Below are positions 48,801 to 59,639 of a stretch of DNA of 64,000 bases, in pieces. The DNA lies in the NCBI GenBank assembly GCA_035610365.1, contig CM069439.1:3038001-3102000 (forward strand), read 5' to 3'. Below the pieces are notes generated by a model. That model was not told where the DNA came from. It saw only the letters and a program-made list of their open reading frames with translations, and searched no databases. A program made the position numbers and the translations under genes. Positions within the stretch are counted from its first letter, which is position 1. The number at the start of each line of letters is the position of its first letter. This DNA comes from Aquatica leii (Eukaryota; Arthropoda; Insecta; Coleoptera; Lampyridae).

Positions 48801-49321
48801 AATTGCACTGTAATTAATGATGCTAGAATCTTTGTTAGTGTTTATTGTTAAAGTACTGTTTTAATTTATACTTAAATCATATAATACAAAAATTCACTAT
48901 TTGTAGTTAAAGTAAAAATGCAGATGTAGTTCATCATGTTGCAGCAAATTGTTAACTTTTCAGAACAGATTTATATTAAATAAACTCAAGAAGCTATCCA
49001 TAAATATTGTACATACGTGTTTGAATATATTTTTCTAACAAAATTCTACGATCTTCTAACTGTCCTGCTGTTAAAGGTAAAATTTTTTTTGGTGGAAATA
49101 ATGGTAGTGTTTCAGAAGAAAATTCCTTACGTAATTGTTCATTTAAGTTATGTAACTGTCTGTAACGTACTGTACAGTGAAATACGCCGTTTATATGAAT
49201 ATTGTAGCCCTGAAAACATTAATAAAGGTAATAGAATGCACTAACCAAATAGCGCACTTACCACAAATATACTACCGTTTCCGTCATTTACTTCCCTCGT
49301 GTCCGGAATAGAAAAATGCAT
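45839..49321 (-). CDS. SNX17: Sorting nexin 17, endosomal recycling adaptor
   Basis: Six exons are seen on the minus strand: 49262-49321, 49017-49209, 47143-47494, 46725-47094, 46088-46378 and 45839-45982. Total 1410 nt, 469 residues, against 470 in human. The start MHFSIPDTRE opens a PX domain (to about residue 115) with VRYRQLHNL and PPKKILPLT, the phosphoinositide-binding region. A FERM-like module follows (RYFSLFLIKKEENGDLT, DFESPYIS, SYWDSNYD, NLLYVQIVSDIERGWI, GSFKVTRMRCWRI, LSFEYLMSKDKLQWITI), which in the family binds NPxY/NxxY cargo such as LDL-receptor relatives and integrins. The tail NHAFEGIGDDDL is the Commander/Retriever-binding end of SNX17. All parts are intact. It points away from the ZXD gene, 1.8 kb to the right. 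Confidence 0.95.
47495..49016. other. Intron 2 of SNX17
   Basis: A 1.5-kb AT-rich intron. Two imperfect copies of a phrase (AACACCAACGATAATTAATAATTT and variants near 48510 and 48690) lie about 180 bp apart, a small local duplication. No exon. Confidence 0.45.
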
Positions 49322-51085
49322 TTCTAATTTTGTTATAGTGGGTTATCTTATTCAAAAAATATTTAGTTAATACCCACTTTATTGCCACAATATTTTGTTT
49401 GTACTTTAATTTAGATGGAACGCCATGTTTTTAGTTTTTTTTTTGTACAAATTTGGTACAAATATTGTAGAGGGAAGGGGACCCAATAAGAAAATGTTTC
49501 AAATAAAGAAATGTTTACACATACAGATGCATATAAAGCCCGTATTAGACGGCGCAAGAATTGGAACCATTTTTATAGTACCTTTGTTAAAACATATAAA
49601 TACCCTACATTAACCTCGATCAACGTCAACAATAAAATAGTTTTTATACGTAAATTATTTAGTCATTTCGTAAAAGTTAATTAAGAAATATTTACGTTTA
49701 CAATATTATGGTTGCATATGGGACTATACATATTAAATATAAAAAAAATATGGATATTACAAAACGCTTGGAACCGTTCTTGTAGTTAATTGCAAAACAT
49801 CTTTTCTGTGCTTTTTTTTTAGATAAATGTGCTTCTCCAAATTTCTAATAAGAGCACTAGTATTTTTTTTAGATAATCTCATTTCAACCGCGGATTTCTC
49901 TTCCCTAATAAAATATTCACAATGGTCACAGAAATAATTTCATTGCATTCTCTACAAATACAAATTTTGCACTATTCCTATCAACCTTATCGATGTGTAT
50001 TAACTGGGAACATTCTCCTAAAAAAATAAATTACAAACATTTAACGTAACAATTGTTTTACCTAAATTAGTAGTCGTATCTTACTCAATTGTTTTTAATA
50101 CGCAACAAAAAAATTAATTAAATACATGGATAAAACATATTCAATCGTGTCATACCAACCAAAATAAGTTTGAATTGATAAGGTTTACGTTGGAAATCAA
50201 AATGTACTTACGGGAAATTACCATAGTAACATATTAATTACGAGAAAAAAAGTTAAAACATAATTCCTCAGAAACAATTATGGAGCTGTAAAAACGTTAA
50301 TTTTTGTTTCGGTCATGTTACGAAATTGTGTTATGATTTTTTTCAACAATTTACTGAACACTAGAAAGCCAACTGTAAACACGCAAAAAAGTTTGAACAA
50401 AAACTTTATGAATCTGAAAAAATTACTAATTTAAATGAAAACAACAAAGAAAGTCGTTCTAAAACAGGTGCTTTTTTTTGTATCAACGTTAAAGTTTTAA
50501 AAAGTTCTTTATTTGATTCTACTTTCCCCGAAACAAATTACACCAGCACTTTACCCACGATGAATTGTTCTTTCTAACTTCTACGCATCTCATCTGCCAT
50601 CCTTAATTGCTCCAACAGCACATATATTAATTTATTTGTGCGTTTTGTTCTTTTCTTTTTGTTATTTAGTTTTATAATTTTTACAATCAATTTCAATCAC
50701 ATATCAACATTAGCAGTAAAGTTTCAAATATTATTTAATGTGCGTTTTTAAATTTATTATATTGCGTCACCCTGTATATTTTGTGACGTAATCGGTGAGG
50801 AAATTAATTACCAATAAATAAAAAACTTCTCCCACCAGTAGTTCAATAGTGCGCATTGTGCAGCATAAACAGCATAAATAATCAAGTGTGCAGGTTGAAA
50901 AAATTAAATGGCGGTGGAAAGTAAATCGAGGTGTTTAAAAGTATTTCAGTCACTTATTTTCGATTTTAGCGTGAAGCCATAATTTTGGAATGAAGACCAA
51001 TTTAGAAAAATGCCGAATTTGTATACTTAATTCATGCATATTATGCTTAATTTACCAAATAAAATTTTAAAGATTGATATTAAGA
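49322..51085. other. Divergent intergenic region, SNX17 and ZXD gene
   Basis: Both promoters should be here. No protein-coding exon is recognised. The open frame at 49425-49613 has no family likeness. No duplicated or inverted element was noticed. Confidence 0.55.
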
Positions 51086-52787
51086 ATGACAGCACCTTTA
51101 GGTTTACACACAATTGATGTCCCCATGTTTTTGGACGGTGATTTGTTAACAGCAGACGATGACACTTTCATACCTGAACAACCCGAGGACATTGTTGCTT
51201 GGTTGGATAAAAATGATAAAGACATAGTCTTAAGCAGCGACAGTATCATGAGTAACAAACCTGATCCATTATTAAATCAAGTTAGCATTCGAGATTCACC
51301 TACTTTACTACATCTAAGTGACACCGATCCTGAACAGTTGGGAGACATATTAGACACATCTGAAAGTATTTATTTTACACAAAATAATTCACGAATAATA
51401 TCAAAAATTGATAAAAATATGAATTCGCTTTTAAGAGATAAAAGAATTTCGTTATCGTCGATAGAAAACAAATGTGATATTTTAGAAAAATTATTAAAAT
51501 TCGATTTATCTTTAGAAATAACTGAAATGAATAGTAAATTACAAGTCATTTTACATAATAGCTTTGACAACGACTTGTTTCCAAATCACTTTATTCTTGT
51601 AACTGAAGCTGGACACGTTAATCAATCTATTGCAAAACAACCCATTAAGCTTTTAGAAAAAACTTTATTATCTCCAGGTTTAGATATTCGAATGCCGTGT
51701 TTGCACAGTAAGTTAGGGCTAAGAGTGTGGTTTTGTCCATTGGATGATTGTCGGCGTGCTTTCTACCGTTATAATTTAGCAAAGCTTCATGGTTTACAGC
51801 ATTTAGATCATAAACCTTTTAAATGTGATTTTCCTAATTGTGAATGGGCATTTTATACATCCTTTAAGTTAAGGCGTCATCAAGAAACTCATAGTAAAAG
51901 AAAAGATTTTGTTTGTTCATATGCAGGGTGTGATCGAAGTTTCACCACTATTTATAATTTAAATTGGCATCGACGACGATGTCACGAAAAACCCGCAACT
52001 ATCCCATGTAATGTTAAAGGTTGCGACAAACAATTTCAAACTATTCGAGCTCGGGAACTACATATGAAATTGCATGGAGAAGAGGAAGCTCCTTATAGAT
52101 GCCCAGTGCCAGATTGTGGAAAACCGTTTTTCTTATACACTGGTTTAAGTGCACACGCACGTGTTCACTCGCATAAGGAGTCAGAGTTACGTTGTCAATG
52201 GCCTAATTGTGGACGGATGTTTGAACATCCGTGTCGTTTAAAACAACACACTCTACAACATACAGGACAACGTCCTTTTATGTGTACTTACGATAAATGT
52301 AAATGGGCATTTTCCACCGCCAGTAAATTAAAACGCCATTTAAGCACACATACTAATGAAAGAAAATTTCATTGCACCATGGGGTCCTGTAGTAAATCTT
52401 TTTTAAGATCTCAACATCTTAAAGATCACACTTTAACACATATTGGCCAAAGATCATTTCACTGTGAAGGTAAGAACAAGTTTGTTTTTAACAATTTTAC
52501 GGTTTTTTCGTGTTTAAGAATGTAACGCAAATTTTGCTGGAAAATCTGTGTTATACCTTCACATGAAGAAAGCACATCCAAAGTCTGAAAAAGCATGTGC
52601 TCGTGCTGTACCATATAAGCAACATGAATCTGATAAGCAAATGAGTGATAACCTTCTGGAAGAGGCAATACAGAGTCTTGATGTGCCATCTGATATGATT
52701 TTAGGTACTAGTTTATTACCAGATGAACCTTTAGAATTATTAGAGAATGAAAATTTTTCTACAGTTAATTTACGTGATCTTGAATAA
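51086..52787 (+). CDS. ZXD-family C2H2 zinc-finger protein (ZXDA/B/C homologue)
   Basis: Two exons are seen: 51086-52469 and 52519-52787. Total 1653 nt, 550 residues. The ATG at 51086 is the first after an in-frame stop. The N-terminal 200 residues are acidic and contain IPEQPEDIVAWLDKND. Nine C2H2 fingers follow from about residue 215 to 500, all of the long C-x4-C form except the last, which is C-x2-C and is split by the 49-bp intron between its two cysteines. Phrases CEWAFYTSFKLRRH, CDRSFTTIYNL, CRLKQHTLQHTGQRPFMC and QHLKDHTLTH place it with ZXDA/B/C rather than TFIIIA. The C-terminus is acidic (LLPDEPLELLENENFSTVNL), a likely activation segment. Human ZXDC co-activates MHC class II genes with CIITA, which insects lack, so the insect role is open. 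AATAAA at 52882-52887. Confidence 0.85.
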
Positions 52788-53920
52788 TTGTGGCTCTAGC
52801 TAAACATTGCTGGTTGTGAAAAGGATCTGTGTTACACCTTTGGTAAGTGTTATTAAATGCACAAGACTCAAAAGGCGTTAAAATAAATTTAATTTTATAG
52901 TTTGTTTGCTCGTTTTACTGTATGTGTAAATTAATGCTTATACTTTTCTACTAATTTATATAAGGTGGTTCAGGCCTGTGGTTGCTTATATTTAAAAAGA
53001 AATTTCTATGACAGCCATGGTGAAGGTTTAAAATAATAAAACCAATAATTTTTTGTGCTTCCGTCCGTTTTGATGTATTTTACAGGTATAAAAATCAGCC
53101 GGAAATTTTACTTTTCCGGCCTAGGCCGGTAAAGTATAGTAGAATTTTATAACTAAAAGTTTGCACTAATAATCATTTATTAATTAAACGTCATCTGTCA
53201 GATTTATAGTGTATTGTGTTATTGTTTAGAATAATACTAACAAAAGTTTTTTAAACAAATATAACAAATTTGCTTATATCTTACAATTGCTAAAAGCAAC
53301 AATAGTTTTATTTACATATAACAAAAAAATTTTGTATACCACAGGTCTCCTCTACCAACAAATATGCTAATATTCGCAAAATAGCACTTTATGGACTAAT
53401 GATACAAATAAAGATTTCAAAGTTTGATGGATCAAGTCAAGTTTAGATTTGGTTCATCAAGTGTCCGGATTTCCTTCTAACCCAGAAGGCAGTGCTTAAA
53501 TGACTACATTAAAAGAATTGGTATGAGCTTACAGTCTTCATCTTATGCTTTATAAATGACCTAATAACTGCAAGATGTTTGCGAATATTTAAGGTTTCGT
53601 ACCTGCTTAACTTTAGCCGAACCATACTACTTGGACAAATATGCTTCAGAAAAGCTTGTTTAGGAAATTAAATCTAATATTGGAATTGATTTATTAGAAC
53701 TACGGGTTCAACTCGAACTGCTATGGTGTATATTAGTAGAAAATTTGTAACTACATGACTCGTGTGTCAGTCTCGAGCTTCGGAAAGATTATCTTCTTAA
53801 CAATAAAAACCTTTCGGTAGTCGTTTTTTTTTTGTGATTTATAAACCCTAATGCAAATATGCTACATCAACATTCACACTGTATTAAAGAAATAATTAAT
53901 TTAGACATAAAAGTTTCACC
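52788..53920. other. Gap after the ZXD gene
   Basis: 3' UTR of the ZXD gene, then AT-rich sequence. The only item noted is the GC-rich palindrome at 53109-53136. No gene is seen. Confidence 0.5.
53109..53136. repeat. 28-bp palindrome around CCGGCCTAGGCCGG
   Basis: CCGGCCTAGGCCGG (53116-53129) is perfectly self-complementary. It extends to TACTTT/AAAGTA on both sides with a single mismatched pair. It is strikingly GC-rich in an AT-rich region. It may be a stand-alone hairpin or a trace of an excised element. Confidence 0.5.
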
Positions 53921-53934
53921 ATGAGACATATTAA

Positions 53935-54150
53935 TATTTTTTAGAGTAAATGGTGTATGATTTTATAATTATATTCTACAAGCTTTCGGACTGGAGCTAA
54001 GTTCTTCGTCAGGCAGTATAAATTAAATTCATAATTATAAAACTAAGGTAACAAAAATCGTAAGAGAACTAGATAATTAACGCAAGATTATTTAGCTACA
54101 GCATTTGGTCGAAGGTCTAAAGGAAAACCACCATAAAAACTATAGACATG
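53935..54150 (-). repeat. Penelope-like terminal repeat (pLTR), minus orientation
   Basis: On the minus strand it contains TTTTCCTTTAGACCTTC, AAATGCTGTAG, TTACCTTAGTTTTATAATT, CTGACGAAGAACTTAGCTC, CCGAAAGCTTGTAGAATATA and ATCATACACCATTTAC. CTGACGA and GAAA are the two core words of hammerhead ribozymes known from Penelope-like elements, but I could not draw a convincing stem II, so a ribozyme is not claimed. Confidence 0.65.
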
Positions 54151-54179
54151 GCCTAAGTGTAATTGGTGGAAAAATTAGA

Positions 54180-54380
54180 TTAGGAAATAACAGGTAACCA
54201 GGTGTCCGATAGTTCGTAACCATTGTCTCTGTTGAAATTGTTGAGAAGTTTAATAACTTCAATTGCTCCTCTGATCTTTCTTGATTTCCCGTTCTTTGTT
54301 TTAGAAATTTTTTTGGTTTTGTCAAAGCTTATATTATGTAGAGTGCATCTTCGGCAATGGCAGACTTGGTAGGCTAGAGT
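54180..54380 (-). pseudogene. C-terminal end of Penelope-like GIY-YIG endonuclease
   Basis: The minus-strand frame ends ...KIRGAIEVIKLLNNFNRDNGYELSDTWLPVIS and a stop. The phrase of the type (E)AIEI-K--NNFNR-DGY-LS-TW-PVI is the conserved end of the endonuclease of Penelope-like elements. The GIY-YIG catalytic half is deleted. Confidence 0.7.
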
Positions 54381-54407
54381 AAACCAGGTGTTCTTTTAAT
54401 CTCGTAT

Positions 54408-54659
54408 CTATAGTTCTATCAGTTCTTCACCATGAGACCAAATCGCTAAAATATCTTCAACATATCCAAGCCACAATTTAGGTTTCTTAAAGTCAGATTT
54501 TATAGCTTTTTCTTCAAAAGATTCCATAAAATAATTAGCAATAGATGGAGAAATTGGCGATCCCAATGCTACCCCATCTATCTGTTTGTAGTATTCACCA
54601 TTAAACAAAAAGAATAAAGTTGTCAAATAACTTGATGGTATTATTATCAAACTGTCCTT
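54408..54659 (-). pseudogene. Penelope-like reverse transcriptase fragment
   Basis: About 80 residues covering FNGEYYKQIDGVALGSPISP, SIANYFMESFEEKAI and LWLGYVEDILAIW. The GSP-SP and Y-x-D-D regions are those of Penelope-like reverse transcriptases. The catalytic YVDD reads YVED and a stop follows shortly, so the protein is not functional. Confidence 0.8.
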
Positions 54660-54837
54660 TTTAAAGTATTAACTATTGCTACTTTACTGAACAACGAGGT
54701 AACAACTAACCAGTAAATCATTTGAAGATAATTTTGTTTACTAATTACTTCAATAAAATGTGTGTTTTTTATGAATGAACTACTCAGGCCAATATAAGAC
54801 TTTAGTATAGAATTTAAATACTTAGAGAATTCATAAG

Positions 54838-55015
54838 TTTTCCTTTAGACCTTCCACAAATGCTGTAGTTTTTACGATTTATTGTTTTTAGTTACCTTAG
54901 TTTTATAATTGTCAATTTAATTTATAATGTGACGAAGAACTTAGCTCAAGCTTGAATGCTTGTAGAATATAATTAAATAAATCATACACCATTTACCTAA
55001 AAAATATTAATAAAT
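54838..55015 (+). repeat. Inverted copy of the Penelope-like terminal repeat
   Basis: On the plus strand it repeats the phrases of 53935-54150: TTTTCCTTTAGACCTTCC, AAATGCTGTAG, TTACCTTAGTTTTATAATT, GACGAAGAACTTAGCTC, GCTTGTAGAATATAATTA and ATCATACACCATTTACC. Divergence is moderate. The word CCGAAAGC is changed to TTGAATGC, so this copy has lost one hammerhead-like core word. Confidence 0.7.
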
Positions 55016-55157
55016 AATTAATTCCTTATTTTACTAGTTTAGTGGTTCGATGCCTCCATGTATAATTCTAAGAATTGTCAATGCGTTAGGTATTGGTGGT
55101 GTGGCTACTTAAGTCATAATTGGCATATGCTGTTATTTCTAATTCTTGAAAAACTAG

Positions 55158-55348
55158 ATTATGAAAAGCGCAGATTTGCATTGGAGCAGGAGTTAGATGA
55201 TTGCGCTTATGATAAGTATGTATCTACTTCGTTTCTTTTGTTTAAATCAGTACTAAAAACCAGTCATTGATGACTGAAAATGACACAAATTAAAGAATTA
55301 CGTATAAACTTTAATACGAATGTTTTTTGTTTCAGTGATGCACAATAA
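55158..55348 (+). CDS. Candidate last two exons of an unrecognised gene
   Basis: A possible exon 55158-55215, after CTAG and ended by AA/GTATGT, joins a short last exon 55336-55348 after a strong TTTTTTGTTTCAG acceptor. The joined frame reads YEKRRFALEQELDDCAYDNDAQ and stop: a charged, helix-prone C-terminus. Evidence in favour is the good donor and acceptor pair with matching phase. Against it, no upstream exon was found and the first acceptor is weak. No family is recognised. Confidence 0.25.
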
Positions 55349-57036
55349 CGGAAGAACGATACTTTTGTATTTTGGCAGCATTTACTAGTAAAAATAGATA
55401 ATATTAAAAATGTTTGAATGTATTATTTTGTAGGCTTTTTAGTACTTCGCTGATGCAATAATAAATTATAAGCAACTTAATTTATTTGACCAAAGTACAT
55501 GTAATATTTCGTCTAAGTGGTTATTTGGCAAAGTCATAAATAACTGCACTATTTAATTTGCACAATATTTCTAAAACGCTCGTTCATTGATTTAGAAATA
55601 TAGTTATAGTAAACACCAACCAAATACATATTCTTGTGTTTGTATTTCTGTGTGCATTGTAAATGTTCATGTTGGAGAAACATGAAGTAAATAAATGGTG
55701 GGTTTTACATGTTGATTTTCATTGTTTAACGGTTTTTTATGTTAACCGTTATCAGTGAAACAACCTTAGAACTCTTTCTCGCCTTTTCTTTATAAAAGAT
55801 TAAGGAGTATACTCAAATGTAATTATCACTTTGAAATAAAATTTTATGTGCAATGTTTATTTCTGAATCTCTAGAAGTGGTTTTGGTCCCAAGATGTATA
55901 TTGATCGACGAGTAAAACAGCAGTTATTTGAGACTTACTTTTAGTTTAATAATAGTTTTCCAAGTGTTTCTCTGTATGATTATAAATGTAACAATTGGTA
56001 TTTAATATGTATTTATCTCCACATGTACACTAATAGCACAATAATTTTGAAGTTTAAAACTTCTTAGTCGTCGATGTTTTTATAAATGTTTCATGTATGT
56101 AACTGTTTCAGTATATTTCGGGACCAAAGTATTTATGTTTTAATTTTTGGTTAATTATTATTTATCTAAAATTCTAATTTTTGTTGTATATTCCCTTGTA
56201 TTAATTTGCAATTTTAAATCAATTGTAAGTTATTATTTTTTATGTTTTAATAAAATACCTACAATTTTTGTAATAAAATGTCTGTTTTCAAAACCTCTAT
56301 ATAAACGATATGGCATAGTTCTGGTCACTTTTAATGACCGAGTTAAATTAGGATCATATTAAGTGTCCCAATATTGTAAATAAGTATGTCCAATGCATTC
56401 ACACAATTATTCTATAGGTTTTTTACATTTTTAGCATCTGGTTTTTCTACTTCTATAACTTTTTTGTTCGTCTTCGATGCAGTTTACGTTTTTAATTTTT
56501 CATCTGAACCTTTCCATCATCCGTTTCCTCTTTCTTTGACTTTCTTCATAGTTTGTTTTAGTTGTAATACTAAATTTAATTAGCTTTACCCACCCGCCGT
56601 CTTTTGATTTTCCAATCCATGGAGGTCGAGAGAAAATCAACCTAATTTCATCTTGTAAAGGTTAGTATAGGACCTAAAATGTGTTAGAAATTTAATTAGA
56701 ACCCAAAGAATGACCAACCAACACAAGGATTTGTCTGAATCGTTAACGAGCCTTGAACCTTTTGATGTTATCATTGATAAGATGACTACTCATTTTCGTG
56801 AGGCTTGACCCGACCACGCCTTAGATTAACAATTTTTTTTTATTATAGTAATTCTATTAGTGATTACATTTTAGTTACCTTGCTAGCAATCACAATGAGA
56901 TGTCCATTAGTGAAACGTAATACAAACAGAGTAATCACTGATTATGTATGAAACTCTAATAATACAAAATTTAATTTACTATCAAATTTAATTAAAAACG
57001 TGAACACGGAATGAGGTTAACAATAACAATTATATT
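55349..57036. other. Gap between convergent transcripts
   Basis: AT-rich, including the CD2BP2 3' UTR. The open frames at 56147-56583 are hydrophobic by base composition. No gene or repeat is recognised. Confidence 0.5.
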
Positions 57037-58538
57037 TTATATGTACAATTCAAAATCGACTCTATTTGTTGAATAAAAATTCGACTCATCTCCATGCTTG
57101 CGTACCCAAACTCCCTTCTTGAAATGGCCATCTCTAACCCATTTGATCATTTGTTCGGTATTGAAAGGTCCTTCGATTTTATCTCCTTGTAAATCCCACT
57201 TATATTCCCACATAACTCCTTTATTTTCAGCAGGCACTTCTGAATCATCTTTTCCATCTGCTGTAGTCTTTAACTTGCTTTTTTCTTTTGTATCAAAATC
57301 GTCTGCATACATATCCAATTCAGCTTCTTTAACAGAAGCTTTACATTTTTTCTTTTCATAGTTTTCTATCTATAAAACTAGATCATAAGCTTTTATCTTT
57401 ACTTTCAAAAATTACCTTAAGATTTATAGACTCATAAGTTTCTTGATAAATATCCATATTTCCAGTTTCGCTTAGTACTTTATCAGCTAATTCAGTTAGC
57501 TTTGTTACTTCTGCATTTGAATCCAAGATTCCTTCCTTTTTTCGCTTTAATCTCTCTAAGCTAGAAAGGTTTTTGTTTTTTCCTAAAACTTACAGTGGTT
57601 ATAGTGAAATAATCATTTTGTTATCGTACCACCCCATCTCCTTAAAGCCTTATTTATTGTTTCTTTTGGTTCCATGTATGTAATAATTTGTTTATACACC
57701 TGAATTTCTTGAAACGGCTCAAAATCTGAATCATCACTTTCGTCCCCTAAGCCTTTGTCTTCACTGATTTTAACGTCAGATTTAATTTTTTGCCAATCAA
57801 TATTATCCAGCCAATTATCACGAACTTCTTTTTCGTTTTTCCAAATAAAGTGACCATCTCTATCAAAATGCCCCTCTTCCATTTCTTCTCGCATGTTAAA
57901 TGCTGTAAATCGTTCTTCTCCGACATTTACTGCTATACCTTCTTCTTCTCCTAAGATTATTCAAATCACTTTTATTGTTATTATAATAGAGAAGACTTTC
58001 ATAGCCTATATTAAGATAAGAATATTTTCCAGGTTTGGACAGTGTCACTGTTGTAACCAAAGGTGCCAAAATCACATATGAAGTTTGAAATTTGACTTGG
58101 TTCACAAGTTGATTACAAAACTGTAGTAGTTCTTTATTGCATGGTTGTTTAATTCTTCAAGTTCATCGATTTCATTCTTATCTTTTTGGAGTTTAGAAGC
58201 TGGCTTGATTTACAAGTTGGTTGACTACCATCTGCTCTTTAAATTTTCTAACTTACATTTCGGTTGCTTGTTTGTGTTCTTCGATTTCTTTCACAACCTG
58301 ATGAAACGTTGGCAGGTTCGGTTACAACATTGACATGGTCCAAACCCGAAGACGTTCTTATCTTAGCTTTTATTAAATGTTTAACTTTCAAAAACTAACC
58401 TTCAATGTCGTTGTCGTCCAGAACATTTCCTTCATCTACTTCGTCTTCCTCGTCGGAATCTAAAGAATACTTTTTTCCTTCTTCCGCTTTTGATTTCTTT
58501 GCGCTTGAAGTACTTCCTGATATTTTCCTTTTGGACAT
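57037..58538 (-). CDS. CD2BP2: CD2BP2/Lin1 homologue, U5 snRNP GYF-domain protein
   Basis: Four exons are seen on the minus strand: 58400-58538, 57630-57950, 57416-57582 and 57037-57369. Total 960 nt, 319 residues, against 341 in human. The start MSKRKISGS is followed by acidic KYSLDSDEEDEVDEG (human KHSLDSDEEED). FTAFNMREEMEEGHFDRDGHF and RDNWLDNIDW, conserved from yeast Lin1 to man, come next, and the C-terminal GYF domain includes VMWEYKW, GPFNTEQMIKWV and FYSTNRVDFELY. CD2BP2 is a U5 snRNP component that leaves before spliceosome activation; its GYF domain binds proline-rich peptides such as SmB. Here the defining Gly-Tyr-Phe reads Gly-His-Phe (DGHFKKGVW). The donor at 57629 (GTG/GTACGA) is unusual but keeps the frame. 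Confidence 0.93.
57951..58399. other. Intron 1 of CD2BP2
   Basis: 449 bp. The phrase ACAAGTTG(A/G)TT(A/G)AC occurs twice (about 58106 and 58214), each preceded by a TTGACTTGG or GGCTTGATTT word, suggesting a small internal duplication. It is not part of the coding sequence. Confidence 0.4.
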
Positions 58539-59639
58539 TATTTAAAATAAATACAATCAACAACTAATCAATTACTTAATTGGAAGTGGCTAACGTTATA
58601 CTGACGGGAACGGTGTGTTTGTGTATAGTATATCATTTCACTAAACGGCGAAGATTAATTTTAAATTAATTTTACATTTTGTAACTTTTTTGTTCTTCTT
58701 ATTCACTTGATTCAATTCAATTGAATTGTTACTAATACATTTTTAATTTATTTAAAATCTGTTTTGTCTCTCTTTTGGATTTGATGTTATTTTTACAGTT
58801 TTTTACTCGGGGTTTATCAAAAGTAGTGGCATTTTTAGATTTTACCGCAATGATTTAATAAAAACGTGATCTGGTTGACTGGATTAAGCGATAAGCCGTA
58901 TGAATTGTCTGAAAGCGCTGCTCATTAGGTTTTTTGACCCTGCAATAACAAAATAATATGATTCATTTTCGTCGTGTTTAAATTATAGATTGGTTGTCAT
59001 ATTCTTGATTCACTCGGTGGCGACTGGTGGTCAAAAAAACTTTCTTTCATTAGCGATTTATATTTAAGATCAATTCGTCTATATTTACAATTAGCAAAAT
59101 AATCAATAACAAGCTCATTAAAATTACAATGTTTTCAATGAAAGTATTGAGTAGAAATGTGTTAATTGTTTTTCCATCGATCGTTTGTTAATAGTAATAT
59201 TAACGTTTAATAATGTAACAGAAATAGATTGTTAATAAATGTAATGTAAGCGGCCGTCAGAATAAATATACTGGAATACTGGAATTATTAGTAAAATTGT
59301 GGACTTTTTACAGTTTGTGTGAAGAGACGCGACAAAGTCTGTTGGCAATACTGTGAAATACAGTGGCAGTAATGGCACGTTGTATAAAAGAGATTTTCGC
59401 CTTTTTTCTGTTTCCGTCTAAATGTTTAGGTCAGAACTTAAAAGTATTCAATATTTGCAAAAATTAGACGTTTATAAACATTCTTAATTGTTGCAAATGC
59501 TTGAAATACTATTTAGCAATTTAGCTTTGTTCAAGTAGACTGGTAAAATCCTGTAGGAGGAGTATTAGGTCCAATTAAAGTTATGTCACATAGAAATGAC
59601 TAGTTAATGTTTAAAAATACAAGGTTAAAAACATTACCG

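Larger units (their letters stand above)
53930..55015 (-). mobile_element. Defective Penelope-like retroelement with inverted terminal repeats
   Basis: Read on the minus strand, the order is an inverted copy of the terminal repeat (54838-55015), a reverse transcriptase fragment (54408-54659), the tail of a GIY-YIG endonuclease (54180-54380) and a second terminal repeat (about 53935-54150). Reverse transcriptase plus GIY-YIG with repeats in either orientation is the plan of Penelope-like elements. Most of the RT and nearly all of the endonuclease are missing and the active site is altered, so it is dead. Confidence 0.8.

Noticed and set aside
53960..54020. Functional hammerhead ribozyme
   Set aside because: The core words CTGACGA and GAAA are present, but I could not pair a convincing stem II by eye. 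Kept only as a hypothesis.
55031..55060. tRNA-like word GGTTCGATGCC
   Set aside because: There is no acceptor stem, D-arm or anticodon arm around it. No tRNA gene was found in the window.
57893..58333. Frames in intron 1 of CD2BP2 on both strands
   Set aside because: The CD2BP2 protein is complete and in frame without them; they are Ser/Leu-rich base-composition frames.
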